Notes: generated by a model not told the origin, from the sequence alone. DNA of 64,000 nucleotides from Acanthochlamys bracteata (GCA_019914995.1 CM034136.1:2743270-2807269), one strand, 5' to 3'; shown: positions 35,701 through 47,292, counted from the first letter of the stretch. A program made the numbers and translations.

Positions 35701-36925
35701 CTTCTCTAACGGTTCCCGAGTAAACATGCTAAACTAATCTTTGTTCCATAATACAAAACAATACAATACTACCTAATACATAATTAGATGGCATACAACT
35801 TTATACATTAACTAATCATGTCCAGAACACTATCTATGTACTATTCATGGCATACAAATAGATATCTTACCTTCTGTAGGAATGGATTTTTAAATACATA
35901 ACGTATGCATTAAACCATATGCAAAAGCATGGTTTCCTTCTGAGTACTTACAATCTACATATGTGTTAGTTTAACTATAAATCAAGACATTTCATAAAGT
36001 TAGAAACGTGTTTTTGAATAAATAAAAAGGGAAACAAATGCGATAACCAACAAAGAACAAAAAATGCACAGGAGTACTTTTTGGTTCTAATGTCATCCAT
36101 ATGTTGTATAGCAAACTTCACTCATGATAATTATCAAATAATGGAGCATAATGAGAAGACAAAATCAAATTAAACAAGAAGAGATTTGAGGTTGTGTAAC
36201 GTCTTTGTTTTGTTGACAGGAAGGAGAAGCAAAAAAGACAAGCATATTGCTATTTACAGATTTGATAAAATAAATCTTGAGCAAATATAAAACAGCAGCA
36301 AGTAGATACATGCATACAGTGAAGCATAAGAACTATACGGTATATATTGAAAGCAACACAACATTCAAGCTTCTTTTATTGACTCTGCCAGTCTTTAAAT
36401 GGTTGCCATACCGTTTCTTAGTATGCTCTAGATTAGGGGTACAACTGTTCACTAATCAAATAAGCAATCGTAATTTTTACCAGCAAGATTCTATAACTAC
36501 TTCAGCATGTCAAACTTCCACAAGTACGTATTTCAGTGACCCTGCCTCCACTTTACTGTTTACTATATAGATGAAAGGAGTAATGCTTCTATCCATCTGC
36601 CTCATCCCAATTTGCTACCAAGAAAAACGTTTGAAGAAGTATAACAAAGATACAACAATTACAATAACTACATAGGCATAACGAAGATAGAGACATAATA
36701 AGCAGATAATCAACATGCTTAACTACATACAACATTCATTTTTTCAGAAATATTCATGATATTTAATAGTAACACTGAAAACAATCAAGGAAGCCAAGAA
36801 GCAAGTACCCGACGCAAGGTTTCAACAGAACTTTCAATTCTTTCTTCTTCAATGACCTCTTCGTAGACCTGTTCTTCATACGGTTGATCATCATCTTCAG
36901 GTAAAGGTGATGCATTTAGGTCCAT
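23749..36925 (-). CDS. Bifunctional mRNA capping enzyme, 17 exons, 677 aa
   Basis: Exons: 36925-36809, 35514-35373, 33853-33699, 33101-33018, 32867-32805, 32139-32008, 31918-31715, 30525-30406, 29948-29899, 29537-29375, 29292-29170, 27934-27806, 27584-27486, 26472-26383, 26290-26206, 24098-23956 and 23883-23749. All junctions keep frame. Residues ~85-270 form a cysteine-phosphatase-type RNA 5'-triphosphatase with the P-loop HCTHGHNRTG (Cys206, Arg212). Residues ~310-677 form the guanylyltransferase, with the GMP-accepting lysine in KADG (Lys372), LIDGEM, DADGLIF (522-526) and LLKWK (541-545), then an OB-fold containing RIIECSW. The enzyme acts in the nucleus to remove the 5' gamma-phosphate and add GMP to nascent mRNA. 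Exon order matches Arabidopsis capping enzymes. Oddities: a weak donor after exon 10, a NAGNAG acceptor at exon 8 and an in-frame final intron. Nothing suggests inactivation. Confidence 0.95.
23884..23955 (-). other. 72-nt final intron of the capping gene, open in frame
   Basis: The last intron has a normal GTAGCT donor and a TGCAG acceptor. It is exactly 24 codons long and has no in-frame stop. If retained it adds a hydrophobic segment including LVFVISLDLSYWTLF between RK and VMRS, with the C-terminus unchanged. This is exitron-like architecture. Splicing is expected because the joined protein matches the family. Confidence 0.75.
24218..25478. mobile_element. hAT-like element in intron 15 of the capping gene
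   Basis: This 1261-bp element has terminal repeats CAGTGTTGTTAAAACCAACC (left) and, read inward from the right, CAGTGTTTTAAAATCCAACC. The flanking 8-bp target duplication is CCCGCAAC (24210-24217) and CCTGCAAC (25479-25486), 7 of 8 identical. Its subterminal zones are rich in CCGG and GGTT. No transposase is seen. It lies wholly inside an intron, so splicing should remove it. Confidence 0.85.
24460..24959. repeat. Inverted and direct ~50-bp repeats inside the intronic hAT element
   Basis: A block holding CTTCGAATCATGCATCGAAG, CGAGATTAAG and CCAGATTAG (24460-24507) recurs as its reverse complement at 24795-24846 and, more diverged, at 24907-24959. The first two form inverted arms around a ~290-bp loop. 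This may be a nested foldback insertion. Confidence 0.7.
26837..27435. repeat. ~203-bp tandem repeat, three units, in capping gene intron 13
   Basis: Three diverged units share ACATGGGGAG or its variant, CAAGT.TCAGAAAGG (at 26981, 27184 and 27388) and CAAAGTC.ATCTA.GTT. The periods are 203 and 204 bp. They lie wholly inside the intron between exons 13 and 14 and do not touch splice sites. Confidence 0.8.
29773..29880. repeat. Short GCACCTATGTC repeats in intron 9
   Basis: GCACCTATGTC with a preceding GAATAGTAT occurs three times (about 29773, 29819 and 29866), between short AT-rich spacers, just downstream of exon 9 on the gene strand. It is a minor local repeat. Confidence 0.6.
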
Positions 36926-36995
36926 CGAAGCAATCATTCAACATCCACTGATCTCAAAGCTTCAGTTTTCTAGCTCAAGCATTAGCTTCCTCGAT
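36926..36995 (-). promoter_or_regulatory. Capping gene 5' UTR with a possible leader-intron acceptor
   Basis: Directly upstream of the ATG (36925), the minus strand reads TTGAGTGTTGCAG then ATCGAGG, a good acceptor at 36996/36995. This suggests a leader intron whose upstream exon lies further right. The leader also holds an upstream ATG near 36975. The splice is a prediction only. Confidence 0.35.
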
Positions 36996-38082
36996 CTGCA
37001 ACACTCAAGCAACCCTGGTAATAAGTTTCATCTAACTACTAGAAGGTAGAAAATTACGTTACTTCTATAACATCCTAAGCTTATGAATAAATCATTAAGA
37101 AAACTTAAATCCTTAACTCTAACAAAAGTTTCAGTTGACAAAACAGAAATGGCATTCACCACGCATACTATGCTAGACCTTCACATTTTACTTAAGGGTG
37201 CACATTTAGTCCCTGCACATAACATGTTTGGTACAAGTTGACAAGTGACAATAACCAAAGTTGAAGTAGGTTTAACCCCTCAAGTGAAACCGAGCAATTT
37301 CAGCTACAGCTATTGAGCAGAACTGGACCTACACGTCGTCCAATAGGGACTCAACTCGAGTCTAAGATTCAATTGGGGCATTCAGTATGACAAATAGATT
37401 CAATGCGTCACTAAAGCACCATTCAACCAGGAGCTTCCAATATGATAGAAAATTGAGCAAGCAGGGAGCTTCACACCAAATGAAACCACAAAATAAGAGA
37501 AAGAAGAGAACCTATGTTGTCCATGATATTTACATGCTTGAAAATAAAAATAAAATAAAATAACTTTTATCACCGCAAACAATCGTGCCAGCAGCATCAA
37601 TTGGTCCAATATTGAATCAGCATAACAAATTTCAACATTTTGAAAAAAGAATAAAGAATGAAGCAGTTACTTTCAAGAGTCCAAATTCGGCACCGAAAAG
37701 TACTACATAATGATCATGTGCCTAACTTACATATAGACTTGCACATGAAATCTAAACACAAGAAGAAAATTGGATACCTTTTAAAGTCTGTCTTGCTTGC
37801 TTATCCTGAACAATACCAATATTTAATATTTAACCCTTCACTGATTAAAATTAAATCAAACAATCAATAACCCATAGTCCTTGAAGTATCATAGCGCAAA
37901 CATTTTACAAGTATCAATTAGTTGTAACCTACGATCTCTTCCATAGAAACTCTTTTCTTCCAAAGGTCTCTCTCTCTCATTTAACTGACGGAGCGGCTTC
38001 AATGTAAATATCTAGTATGCAAACATAATACTCTCAATACACTTGAAATTAAGTGCTAGAACTTATTCATGATCATACTTAC

Positions 38083-38205
38083 ATCAATAACTCAGAGGAT
38101 TCTAGATATCAAAGTACAAATGTCCATGCTTCTCTTTCTTATTACTTGCTTGTTTAGATCAATATCTCCTTTGAGTGGGTATTAGATCATTGTGAGACTT
38201 ATGAG
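38083..38205 (-). pseudogene. Diverged copy of capping enzyme exon 3, left palindrome arm
   Basis: This stretch matches the exon 3 to intron 3 boundary of the capping gene (about 33660-33785) in the same orientation. Shared blocks are CTCAGAGGATTC.AGATATCA, TTGCTTGTTTAGAT and ATCATTGT.AGACT. It is clearly diverged and has lost the frame. It shows that capping-gene DNA was duplicated into the palindrome. Confidence 0.75.
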
Positions 38206-38928
38206 CTCTCTCTCTCTCTCTTTTCAAAGTAAATCTATAGTTTCCCGCATGAGTTAATATTTTAACTAGCTGATGCTGCTTAAATGGAAATACCTAGTTT
38301 TTATATGCAAAGATAATCCTCTCCCTGCACAAGTATAAGACGAATTGCTAGAAAAATATTATGATCATACCATGCTTCAGTAACATCCTCCGCCGATTTT
38401 GGGGGGGGGGGCATTAAATCATTCTAGATCTCATCCAGCTCCTACTTTTATCTTCCATGTTGCGGCATCTCATTCTTTCAACCAATTAACTTAGCTGTTT
38501 ACTACACTGCAATGGGATTAATGATCGAAATCGATCATTATAAGTATTCATTAGATGTTATTTAAATTAACACTTTGGCTGATTTGAATAACTAGTTATT
38601 TGATATTATTCAAAGTGGACCGTGATGAAACAAGGCCATTTAATGCCGTCTTTCGCTCAAAATTTTACGAGATACTACCTTAGTCCATGATAGACATGAC
38701 ATACTGCTTACACCATGTAGTGCGTCGGCTACCACTATGTGCATATTCCTTCGGATCAAAAAATAAGATTCATGTGAATATGAAGAAGTTAATTTGATCA
38801 CTAAACCAGCATACTGTGCACTATTCTAGTTTTTCTTAAATGTTGCTATCCTTACTAATGGTAAGCCACTTCATCACAGTGGTGTTCCTAAATGGTGTCA
38901 ACAGTATACTTTAAATTATTTTCTTAAT

Positions 38929-39290
38929 CACAGTTCTACGGCCCAGAAACCTTTCACCATTTAGGAATTGTGATTAAGAAAATAGTTTAGAGTATATACT
39001 GTTGACACCATTTAGTAACACTAACCAGTTCAAAGTAGAACAAGTCTTGACGCGAATTCTATTCAACAGTGCAGATGAAGTGGCTTACCATTAGTAAGGA
39101 TAGCAACATCACAGTTCTACGGCCCAGAAACCTTTCACCATTTAGGAATTGTGATTAAGAAAATAGTTTAGAGTATATACTGTTGACACCATTTAGTAAC
39201 ACTAACCAGTTCAAAGTAGAACAAGTCTTGACGCGAATTCTATTCAACAGTGCAGATGAAGTGGCTTACCATTAGTAAGGATAGCAACAT
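38929..39290. repeat. Exact 181-bp tandem duplication near the palindrome centre
   Basis: Bases 38929-39109 and 39110-39290 read identically from CACAGTTCTACGG to GATAGCAACAT. The first copy contains the palindrome's turning point (38931-38968). The perfect identity, against diverged arms, implies a recent event or an assembly artefact. Confidence 0.9.
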
Positions 39291-39934
39291 TAAAGAAAAA
39301 CTAGAATAGTGCACAGTATGCTGGTTTAGTGATCAAATTAACTTCTTCATATTCACATGAATCTTATTTTTTGATCCAAAGGAATATGCACATAGTGGTA
39401 GCCGATGCACTACATGGTGTAAACAGTATGTCATGTCTATCATGGACTAAGGTAGTATCTCGTAAAATTTTGAGCGGAAGACGGCATAAAATGGCCTTGT
39501 TTCATCACGGTCCACTTTGAATAATATCAAATAACTAGTTATTCAAATCAGCCAAAGTGTTAATTTAAATAACACCTAATGAATACTTGTAATGATCGAT
39601 TTCGATCATTAATCCCATTGCAGTGTAGTAAACAGCTAAGTTAATTGGTTGAAAGAATGAGATGCCGCAACATGGAAGGTAAAAGTAGGAGCTGGATGAG
39701 ATCTATAATGATCTAATGCCCCCCGGAAGAGGATGTTACTGAAGCATGGTATGACCATAATATTTTTCTAGCAATTAATCTTATATTGTGCAGGGAGAGG
39801 ATTATCTTTGCATATAAAAACTAGGTATTTTCATTCAAGCAGCATCAGCTAGTTAAAATATTAACTCATGCGAGAAACTATAGATTTACGTTGAAAAGAA
39901 AGAGAGAGAGAGAGAGAGCTCTATAAGTCTCACA

Positions 39935-40060
39935 ATGATCTGATACCCACTCAAAGGAGATATTGATCTAAACAAGCAACTAATAAGAAAGAGAAGCATG
40001 GACATTTGTACTTTTGATATCCAGAATCCTCTGAGTTATTGAGTTATTGATGTAAGTATG
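39935..40060 (+). pseudogene. Diverged copy of capping enzyme exon 3, right palindrome arm
   Basis: The inverted partner of the fragment at 38083. Read on the plus strand it follows sense capping-gene sequence: AAGTCTCACAATGATCTG against AGTCTTACAATGATTTGG, then GATCTAAACAAGCAACTAAT against CATCTAAACAAGCAATTGAT. It then runs into the intron part, GATATCCAGAATCCTCTGA. No coding function remains. Confidence 0.75.
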
Positions 40061-40913
40061 ATCATGATATAATTCTAGCACTTAGTTTCATATCTATGTA
40101 GTGGAGAGTATTATGTTTGCATACTAGATATTTACATTCAAGCCGCTCAGTTAGTTAAATGAGAGAGAGAGAGAGAGAGAGATCCTTGGAAGAAAAGAAT
40201 TTGTGGAAGAGATTGTAGGTTACAACTAACTGATACTTGTAAGACGTTTGCGCTATGATACTTTAAGGACCATGGATTATTGATTGTTTGATTTAGTTTT
40301 AGTCAGTGAAGGGTTAAATATTTTATATTGGTATTGTTCAGGATAAGCACGCAAGACGGACTTTAAAATGTATCCAATTTTCTTCTTATGTTTGGATTTC
40401 ATGTGTAAGTCTATATGTAAGTTAGGCACATGATCATTATGTAGGACTTTCCGGTGCTGAATTTAGCTCTTGAAACTATCTGCTTCATTCTTTATTCTTT
40501 TTTCAAAATGTTGGAATTTGTTATGCTGATTCAATATTGGACCAATTGATGATGCTGGCACGACTGTTTGCGGTGATAAAAGTTATTTTATTTTATTTTT
40601 ATTTCCAAGCATGTAAAAATATCATGGACAGCATATGTTCTCTTCTTTCTCTCATTTTGTGGTTTCATTTGGTGTGAAGCTCCCTGCTTGCTCAATTTTC
40701 TATCATATTGAAAGCTCCTAGTTGAATGGTGCTATAGTGACACGTTGAATCTATTAGTCATACTGAATGTCCTAATTGGATCTTAGACTCGAGTTAAGTC
40801 CCTATTGGACGACGTGTAGATCCAGTTCTACTCAATAGCTGTAGCTAAAATTGCTCAGTTTCACTTGAGGAGTTAAACCTACTTCAACTTTGGTTATTGT
40901 CACTTGTCAACTT

Positions 40914-42508
40914 ATTCCTTTAATTGCTTTATGCTTTCCCAACTTCTCAGTTTACTTTTAGGTATTTCTCCCACTCAACTTTTTTCTCTGAGTTTGTGAA
41001 ATCTGTGGTTGTTCAATGCATATAGTGCAGCAATTATTGTGCTTTGTGAACTTGAACATGTCGATTATTTCATGGTTGCTATTGCTACTGGTGGTGGGCG
41101 GTTTCAACTTTTCGTAGTTGTTCTACTATAGTGGCACTGGCTCTAAGGAAGGATGCACCGTTGTTGTAGTAGGACTGGTTCTGGCTGGAAGCATCACGTG
41201 AAAATTGATAGTGTCAGTAAAAAAGATTAAGTAAAAAAGGTCAAGTTCAGTTATCTGTCAGATTGTGCTTTCTGGTGGACTCATTGTATTGGCTGAAGCA
41301 TCATTTAGACAAAGTTTCAGAAATGGTAAGAAAAGTTTTTGGAGATTTTGAAGGCTAAAGGGGAAGAATGAAATAAAAAAGAGCAAAGATGCAAATCATC
41401 ATATTTGAACAAAAATTACAGAGGGCATTTGAGTTATACATGCTTATACTAGCCAATAATAACCTTTGGCACTCAACCTAACAAAAGTATGGTTGGCGTT
41501 GATGGCCATACAATAGTTCTAAATATATGTAACAAGTCAAACATGGCAACACTATTGAAGTTCATACTTAATTTGCAATGTACCATCAAATTAATTATCA
41601 GTTGATATAGAAATATTTGTGTAGCTGACATCATGATAACAATGAAGTAATGTCAACGACCTGTTCATCCCATAGGTAAAAGACAAGCCAAAGGGAGCAA
41701 CGTTTGAAAGTCCCAACCACAACAAGTAAAATCAATCAAATCTAACACTTATACTTCATACTCCGAAGTAACAAACTATGGCAAAGCAACTAATTAAATC
41801 ACAAACAACATAAGATAACTATAGCAAAGCAACTAATTAACTCACAAACAACATAAGATAACTATGCCAAAGCAACAAAATAACTCATAAAGAGAAGCAT
41901 GAATGCGCTTACTAGTCTAATAGTATCTTCTATGACGGCAACAAACCAAAGCAACACAAATTATCATGAGGGAATTTTGACACCAACAGCATCTTCTTAT
42001 CTAGTTTACACTTTGGCGTTCCCTTTCCCACCGGTGTTCCTATATATTGATCTATGGAAGTATTCTTGACCATATCCAATTAATAACCAAAAAACTAGAC
42101 GTGATTCTACCTTCTATACACGATAGCAATCCCTTCACTACCACTGTTTCTATATTCACTAAAAAGACTTCTCAATCATATCTGGTCATTAATCAAATAC
42201 ACTCATCAAGACTCATATGAAGTGCTAACTGATCTCTATGCAATATACAAGTTCAACAGCACAGGCATAAAAAAAAGCCCAAGATTTCGTCTTTCTTAAT
42301 AACAATCTCCAGATAACAACAATAATTCAAATTGAAAAACTTAGCCTAACATACCAACGCATCCTAAGAAGAAATAAAAGAACCAAAAGATAAGCGAATA
42401 TTTTTTCCAGATCCAGAAATCAAAAGCGTCGAACAAATTAAATAAAGACGATGTACACAAATCCAGTAGCAGATCTAACAAGAAGGATTGGAGAACTGTG
42501 ATGCTCAC
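40914..42508. other. Region between the palindrome and the TCTP-like first exon
   Basis: No TCTP exon 2 or other recognisable coding sequence is found on the minus strand here. Short tandem phrases such as GCAAAGCAACTAATTAA near 41780-41870 are present. If the TCTP-like promoter is active, this would be intronic or read-through sequence. Confidence 0.45.
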
Positions 42509-42536
42509 CAGAAAGGGGATCCTGGTAGACCAACAT
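42509..42536 (-). pseudogene. TCTP: Orphan first coding exon resembling TCTP
   Basis: The minus strand reads ATG then MLVYQDPLS plus one base of a Gly codon, followed by the donor GTGAGC. Plant translationally controlled tumour proteins begin MLVYQD and have their first intron at this same Gly codon. The upstream leader is also typical: a CT-rich 5' UTR with ACCCTAACCCTAAA (telo-box). No downstream TCTP exon is seen before the palindrome and capping gene, so the gene is truncated or its start was copied here. Nine residues give limited evidence, but motif, phase and leader agree. Confidence 0.6.
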
Positions 42537-42730
42537 GATTGCTTTGCTGCTATCAGAAAACCCTAACCCTAAAATTTGCTGGACAGCAGCTAGCGAACAC
42601 AGCGGCGAAGGAGACCGAAGAGGGTTTTCACAAGGAGGAAAGGAAGCATGTGTAGGGAACAAGGAGTCGATGCGGTGCAGGTTACCGCACTCTGATAGAC
42701 CATCGATTATTTGTCGTTGACTGATCTCAG
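42537..42730 (-). promoter_or_regulatory. TCTP-type leader with telo-box
   Basis: A pyrimidine-rich leader on the minus strand with a double telo-box (AAACCCTAACCCTAAAA on the plus strand, 42557-42573), a motif typical of translation-related plant genes. A promoter to the right is inferred; no TATA box was confirmed. Confidence 0.45.
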
Positions 42731-44018
42731 CCGTATGATCTAATCAATCGGCATATTTTAGAAGCGGCTTGTTTACCGACGGCTTGATACTTTTTTTAGT
42801 CCGTGTGGAAATATCTTCAGTTTTTCGGTAATCTGCTTTCGAGGGATAATTCGTGTTGGTTTAGGACTCTGATTGATTAGTCTTTTCATACATGGACTCA
42901 TTTTTTGATAGATTTTGAAATTAATTCATATTACTTAACTAAAGATTTCAACTTTATTAAAATACTAAATATTTTATAAACACTTATTTTTTAAATATTT
43001 ATAAAATAAAGTATTTAAAGCAACTTTTTATGAAAAGCTCTTTTTCTCGATCAATTGTAGTTTAGATGCAAGCCACTAATTTCAAATTTTGAAAAATCAT
43101 TAGAAAAATGATTTGAGTTAACTTTTTTAATAACGTAAACTATTATGTGATTTATACAACTATGATATCTATTAATAAAAGTTTAGTCATATATTATTTA
43201 TCAAATAATTTTGAAATAATATTTATAAGACTTGAGCTATTCCTCTCATAACTAATTGATTTTTTAAAAAAATTAAATTAGTCACATGGTATTAAAATAG
43301 ACTGGAGCTGTTTTTGCTTTAAAATGTGAGATAAATCTAACTCTATTAACCAATTTATTCATGACCTTTATGATCTATATTATTTTATGCCAAATAGTTC
43401 ACGTCAGTTCAAGACAGATAGTCCGTTTTATTTAATCACAATTGTTTATTTCATTTTAGGATAAGTATTCCACTTTATTTCAATACAGATAGCGCACTTC
43501 ATTCAAGTTTATTATAGGATAAGTAATCCGCATCAATTCACTTAAAAAAAATTGCTCCGCTTGAGGGCATATATTAATAAAGGTTTACTATAACATTACA
43601 CTGCATCTTATCATTACTTCGACGCAGACATTAATAAGTCGAACTCATGGATGGAAAGAAACTTGAACCATGCCGATGCTGTAAAGGTTGAATGGGTGCA
43701 GAAGAACTAGATGATCTTCGATTACTGCCGTGATCCTCGAATTCTTATATGCAACCTGAGTGCAGGCTTGAATTGAATGAATGAATTCATTGATTACAAT
43801 GATAATTAATAAGTACAAACATTAGTGGGTATGTCAAGGTGCGTAAAATAATAAATAAATGAATAGGGATGCTTGATGTATGTAGGGTGAAATTATTATT
43901 GCTGCAATTTGTTTCTGAATATATACTGAAATCAGATCAATTTACTGCATGTTCCATTACTTCATCTGTGTGATTAATGATGTTACCGCAGCAATTTGTA
44001 ACTTGTAAGTTGTATGGC
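42731..44018. other. Intergenic region with a weak ~65-bp repeat
   Basis: AT-rich, no gene seen. Around 43395-43535 the phrases CAGATAGTCCG/CAGATAGCGCAC and AGGATAAGTATTCC/AGGATAAGTAATCC recur, suggesting an old tandem repeat. Confidence 0.4.
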
Positions 44019-44276
44019 CCTGTTTGGCTATCATATTTCAACTTCATTTTCATCTACCTTTTTAAATTTTTTATTTTTAAAAGAATTTTTTACAGTATTT
44101 TAATTTTTTAAAACTTTTGAAAGCATTAACGAATTTAAATTATAAAACTATTATATATATATATAATTCTTAGATTAAAAAATACAAACTTATTTTTCAG
44201 AAAAATTATAAGAAATATTTTATATAAAGAACTCTACTTTTATTCATATTAGAGTACAAACAAACATACACTAAAC
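44019..44276. repeat. MITE-like element, possible diverged GTTTGG-family copy
   Basis: A ~255-bp AT-rich block beginning CCTGTTTGGCTATCATATTT and ending with GTACAAACAAACATAC, so the ends weakly resemble inverted repeats. Its length and composition fit the family at 21011, but the internal match is weak. Confidence 0.35.
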
Positions 44277-45654
44277 TGATGTTTTTGCTATGTCAACTAT
44301 ATATAGCATCTAAGGAGGTGTTTCAATTCACCGAAATTTTAGTTTCTTCGATCAGATTTGAAATTTCGATGAATTCATATACTATAATGCTACAAAGGAA
44401 TGCAGAACTGCAGTTCTGCATGGATCTCCACTTATGCTTGAGTTTCATTCTCTCATTTTTATGCTCTTTGAGATAGAATTTTTTTCTTCACTTTCAACTC
44501 ATTTTCAAAAATATTTGAAATATAAAATATGAACTCTACTTCTAATTCACTTCAAAAAATAATTGAAATACAATTTCACTTCCAAGTCAGTTTTTAAGAA
44601 ACTCTATTCTTTATTTTTCATTTTCGTGAAACTCAGTTACGGATATTTGAAACACGTTATAAAGTGAACTCATTCAGGCTATGCCAATTATATATAAGCA
44701 GCATCTAAAGTGAACTGAGCCTCTAGGCTAGAACATGACCTCTTCAGTTTTCAGCCTTCAAACCGAACTCTTTCCTCATTAATGGGTCGACAAAAACATA
44801 GAAGGTACTCATGTTGCTAGCAATCTTGAAAATCATTTCCATGACAGGCGCTAAAATGCATCCTTCCCATTCTATAGGCATTTGTGATGGAGACATTTTT
44901 TACTCCATTGGGTATTTCAGGATGTTTAACATTCATGCTCTGGTATCGATCTGGCCGAATCGAGAAGATTCAATATCTTTTTCAGGGATATATGTGAGAG
45001 AGAGAGAGAGAATATAGGAAGCTAATCGTTATAATCTATCTTGCTACCGTATCGTGTGCCATCATGACAATGTTGGTGTTGTTTCATGGAACTCAAAGGA
45101 TTAGGTCGTGGTGCTAAACTTGAGCACCAAAAGGTGGACCCTTTTGCGATAGATCTTCCACCGAAAAGGTTTAATGCTTCCCTTTTGCATGATCATAGAG
45201 ATCATGTACTCCCTCCTATAATTATGTGGGCGTTATAGCACTCTCTTCCCGTACTGCATCAACACTTCACTGAATGACTTTCTTTAGATCTTGCTTTCGA
45301 CAAAAAACTCTGTAAGTTACTAGGAGCCTCAGTGTGTTGCTTTCTTTAGGTCTAATGATCAGGACAATCTCATCTAAGCCTTAAGATATATAATAGAATT
45401 TGACAACTTAGGCAACTTTGATGAAGATGAATACGGGCGCATAACAATTGAAAATCTTAGCAGTATATAATATAAAAGCTTTTTTTTCAACGTATAACAC
45501 TGTAGATTAATTAATCTTTTGTGTATTTATTGTGGTATAAATATCATATTGTAGTAGTGGAAAGGTAGTTGTTATTTAGACGGGATGGAAGATTGTTAGT
45601 TGTTTTAGGCATACAAATTGTTCATGATGTGTACTTTGTTATTCCACCTAATTA
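44277..45654. other. Intergenic region, no gene recognised
   Basis: Contains only short open frames without recognisable residues and a GA microsatellite at about 44995-45011. Nothing can be assigned. Confidence 0.4.
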
Positions 45655-46490
45655 GGTATGGTAATATATGATCCAATTTGAATATCCAATTCGAAACTGA
45701 CTCATTTAATTAGAATTAGGGTTGAAAATTTTGACCCGTATAAATATATAGGTATGGGTTAGGGTTGAATAAATATTTAATCCGATTATTAAATGGGTCG
45801 ATACGGGTCGACTTGAAATTAACCCAATAATTCGAATTGCTATATTTTGAAGGAATAATTCTTTTCTAACTATTCTAACTATATAACAAAATTTTTGCGA
45901 CAAAAAAAATCGATAATAATAATTTATAAATTATTAAATTATATTGTTATAATCAATCATTTACTTTTAAGACTTATTAAAATATTGTAAATAAGTATTA
46001 TAATACTATTGAAAATATTACTATGTAGGTATATTTTTAATGACAAATTTGAATTTTGTAAAATTATTTTTATCAAAATTTTGTCATAAATTTTATCGAA
46101 AATATTATTACGTATATATAGTCATAAAAGTTCATCTATCATCATATATTTTCAAAAAAATAAAAATAAAAAAATTATAAAATATTTTAATGACCGATAA
46201 AAATATTAAGAAATGCATATTTTGACGGATACTCATCAAATCTCTTCATGAAAAATATCGTGTACATTCATTACAACTAAAATTTTCACTCAAGTTTAAG
46301 AGTATTGAATTAAAAGTAAAAAATTTAATTATAAATAGGTCAATGCAAATTTGATCCGGTTATTAAATATGTTGGACTAGAATTGACAATTTTTATCCGT
46401 ATAAATATGAGTTGAATTAGAATCGAACGAATTTAATCCGATTATTAAATAAATGGATTCGAAACCAATACACCAACCTAAATTGCGTCT
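45655..46490. repeat. Possible non-autonomous DNA element
   Basis: The left part (TTAGGTATGGTAATATATGA, GGGTTGAAAATTTTGACCCG, TTTAATCCGATTATTAAATG) is mirrored or repeated near the right edge (TTTTTATCCGTATAAAT, TTTAATCCGATTATTAAATA, CCAATACACCAACCTAA). The ends read inward share TTAGGT.GGT. No target duplication was found, so the boundaries are tentative. Confidence 0.35.
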
Positions 46491-47292
46491 AAGTTTGCAT
46501 GCCTGCCGCTGTTCTCTTTGCTATTACCAACCTTGGTTCTGAATAATTGCCGGAGTATCTAGATTGTATAAAGTGGAATGTACTCTGTATATAATATCCC
46601 CTAAATTGCTAGCTTGATGAACACAAGCATGTTAACCATACTGTGTGAAAATACAGCTCAACCATTAGCAGATGAGAAATTAATGTGTAGCTGTACAGCT
46701 ATCAAGTAAACAATTTCTTCACTTATCAAACTGATAAAGACTGCAGTCATAGGACCAAGTAATTTTTACATAACGAAAACACTAATTGATCACAAACATT
46801 AACTACAATAATAATTAGGTTGAGCGACGATGCCAATCAAATGTGCAGGCTTTAAAATGTTATGCTACTACAGAACCAAACCATCTCCATAGCACAAATA
46901 ACAACTCTTATAGGCCTAAAATTATTATTGAAAGATAAAGGCACAAAAAGAGAGACAGGAAAACAAATATGCCTATTGTGCAGGAATAAAAAGTGCTCGG
47001 ACGCCAAATAATTTTGCTCGGGTATTTTTGGAAATGCCCGAGCATGCCATGAGGTTACTAAGTGTTTAGATATTTGAGTCCAATAGGAACTCTTAGGTGT
47101 TTTAAGTATTTTCAAAGTGTTGTTTGATTGAGGAGATGTCCTTCAAGTGTAATTCTAGTTATGTATAAACACTACACTTATAAATAGGTGTAGTGGTAGG
47201 AGAGAAGATGCATGGATGAAACAAGTTATTTACTTAATTGTACTAGCATCTTCCTAATTTCTCTTGTAGTTTAATCTTAATATGTATTAACT

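Larger units (their letters stand above)
37235..40913. repeat. 3.7-kb imperfect palindrome
   Basis: A left arm from 37235 (AAGTTGACAAGTGAC) reads inward to about 38930. The right arm from 38969 to 40913 is its reverse complement over most of its length. Paired landmarks include 37670/40470 (TTTCAAGAG and CTCTTGAAA), CT tracts at 37968 and 38208 with GA tracts at 40163 and 39900, the TCGAAATCGATCATT block near 38527 and 39590, and GTTGCTATCCTTACTAATGG at 38843 with its complement ending 39289. The arms differ by scattered substitutions and small indels, including a block absent from the left arm near 38875. No terminal motifs or target duplication were found. Capping-enzyme-related sequence lies inside both arms. 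Confidence 0.9.

Noticed and set aside
38400..38411. A run of 12 G as a possible regulatory G-tract
   Set aside because: It lies in the palindrome's left arm and its right-arm partner (about 39720) has no such run. It is probably a simple expansion or sequencing error.
42438..42662. A 74-codon minus-strand frame over the TCTP-like exon
   Set aside because: It starts at an upstream ATG in the leader, reads through the same MLVYQDPLSG segment and continues into the intron. The TCTP start at 42536 with the GT donor at 42508 is the better model.
44811..45017. A 68-codon plus-strand frame with protein-like residues
   Set aside because: No family motif was recognised and no flanking exon was found, so it is not reported as a gene.
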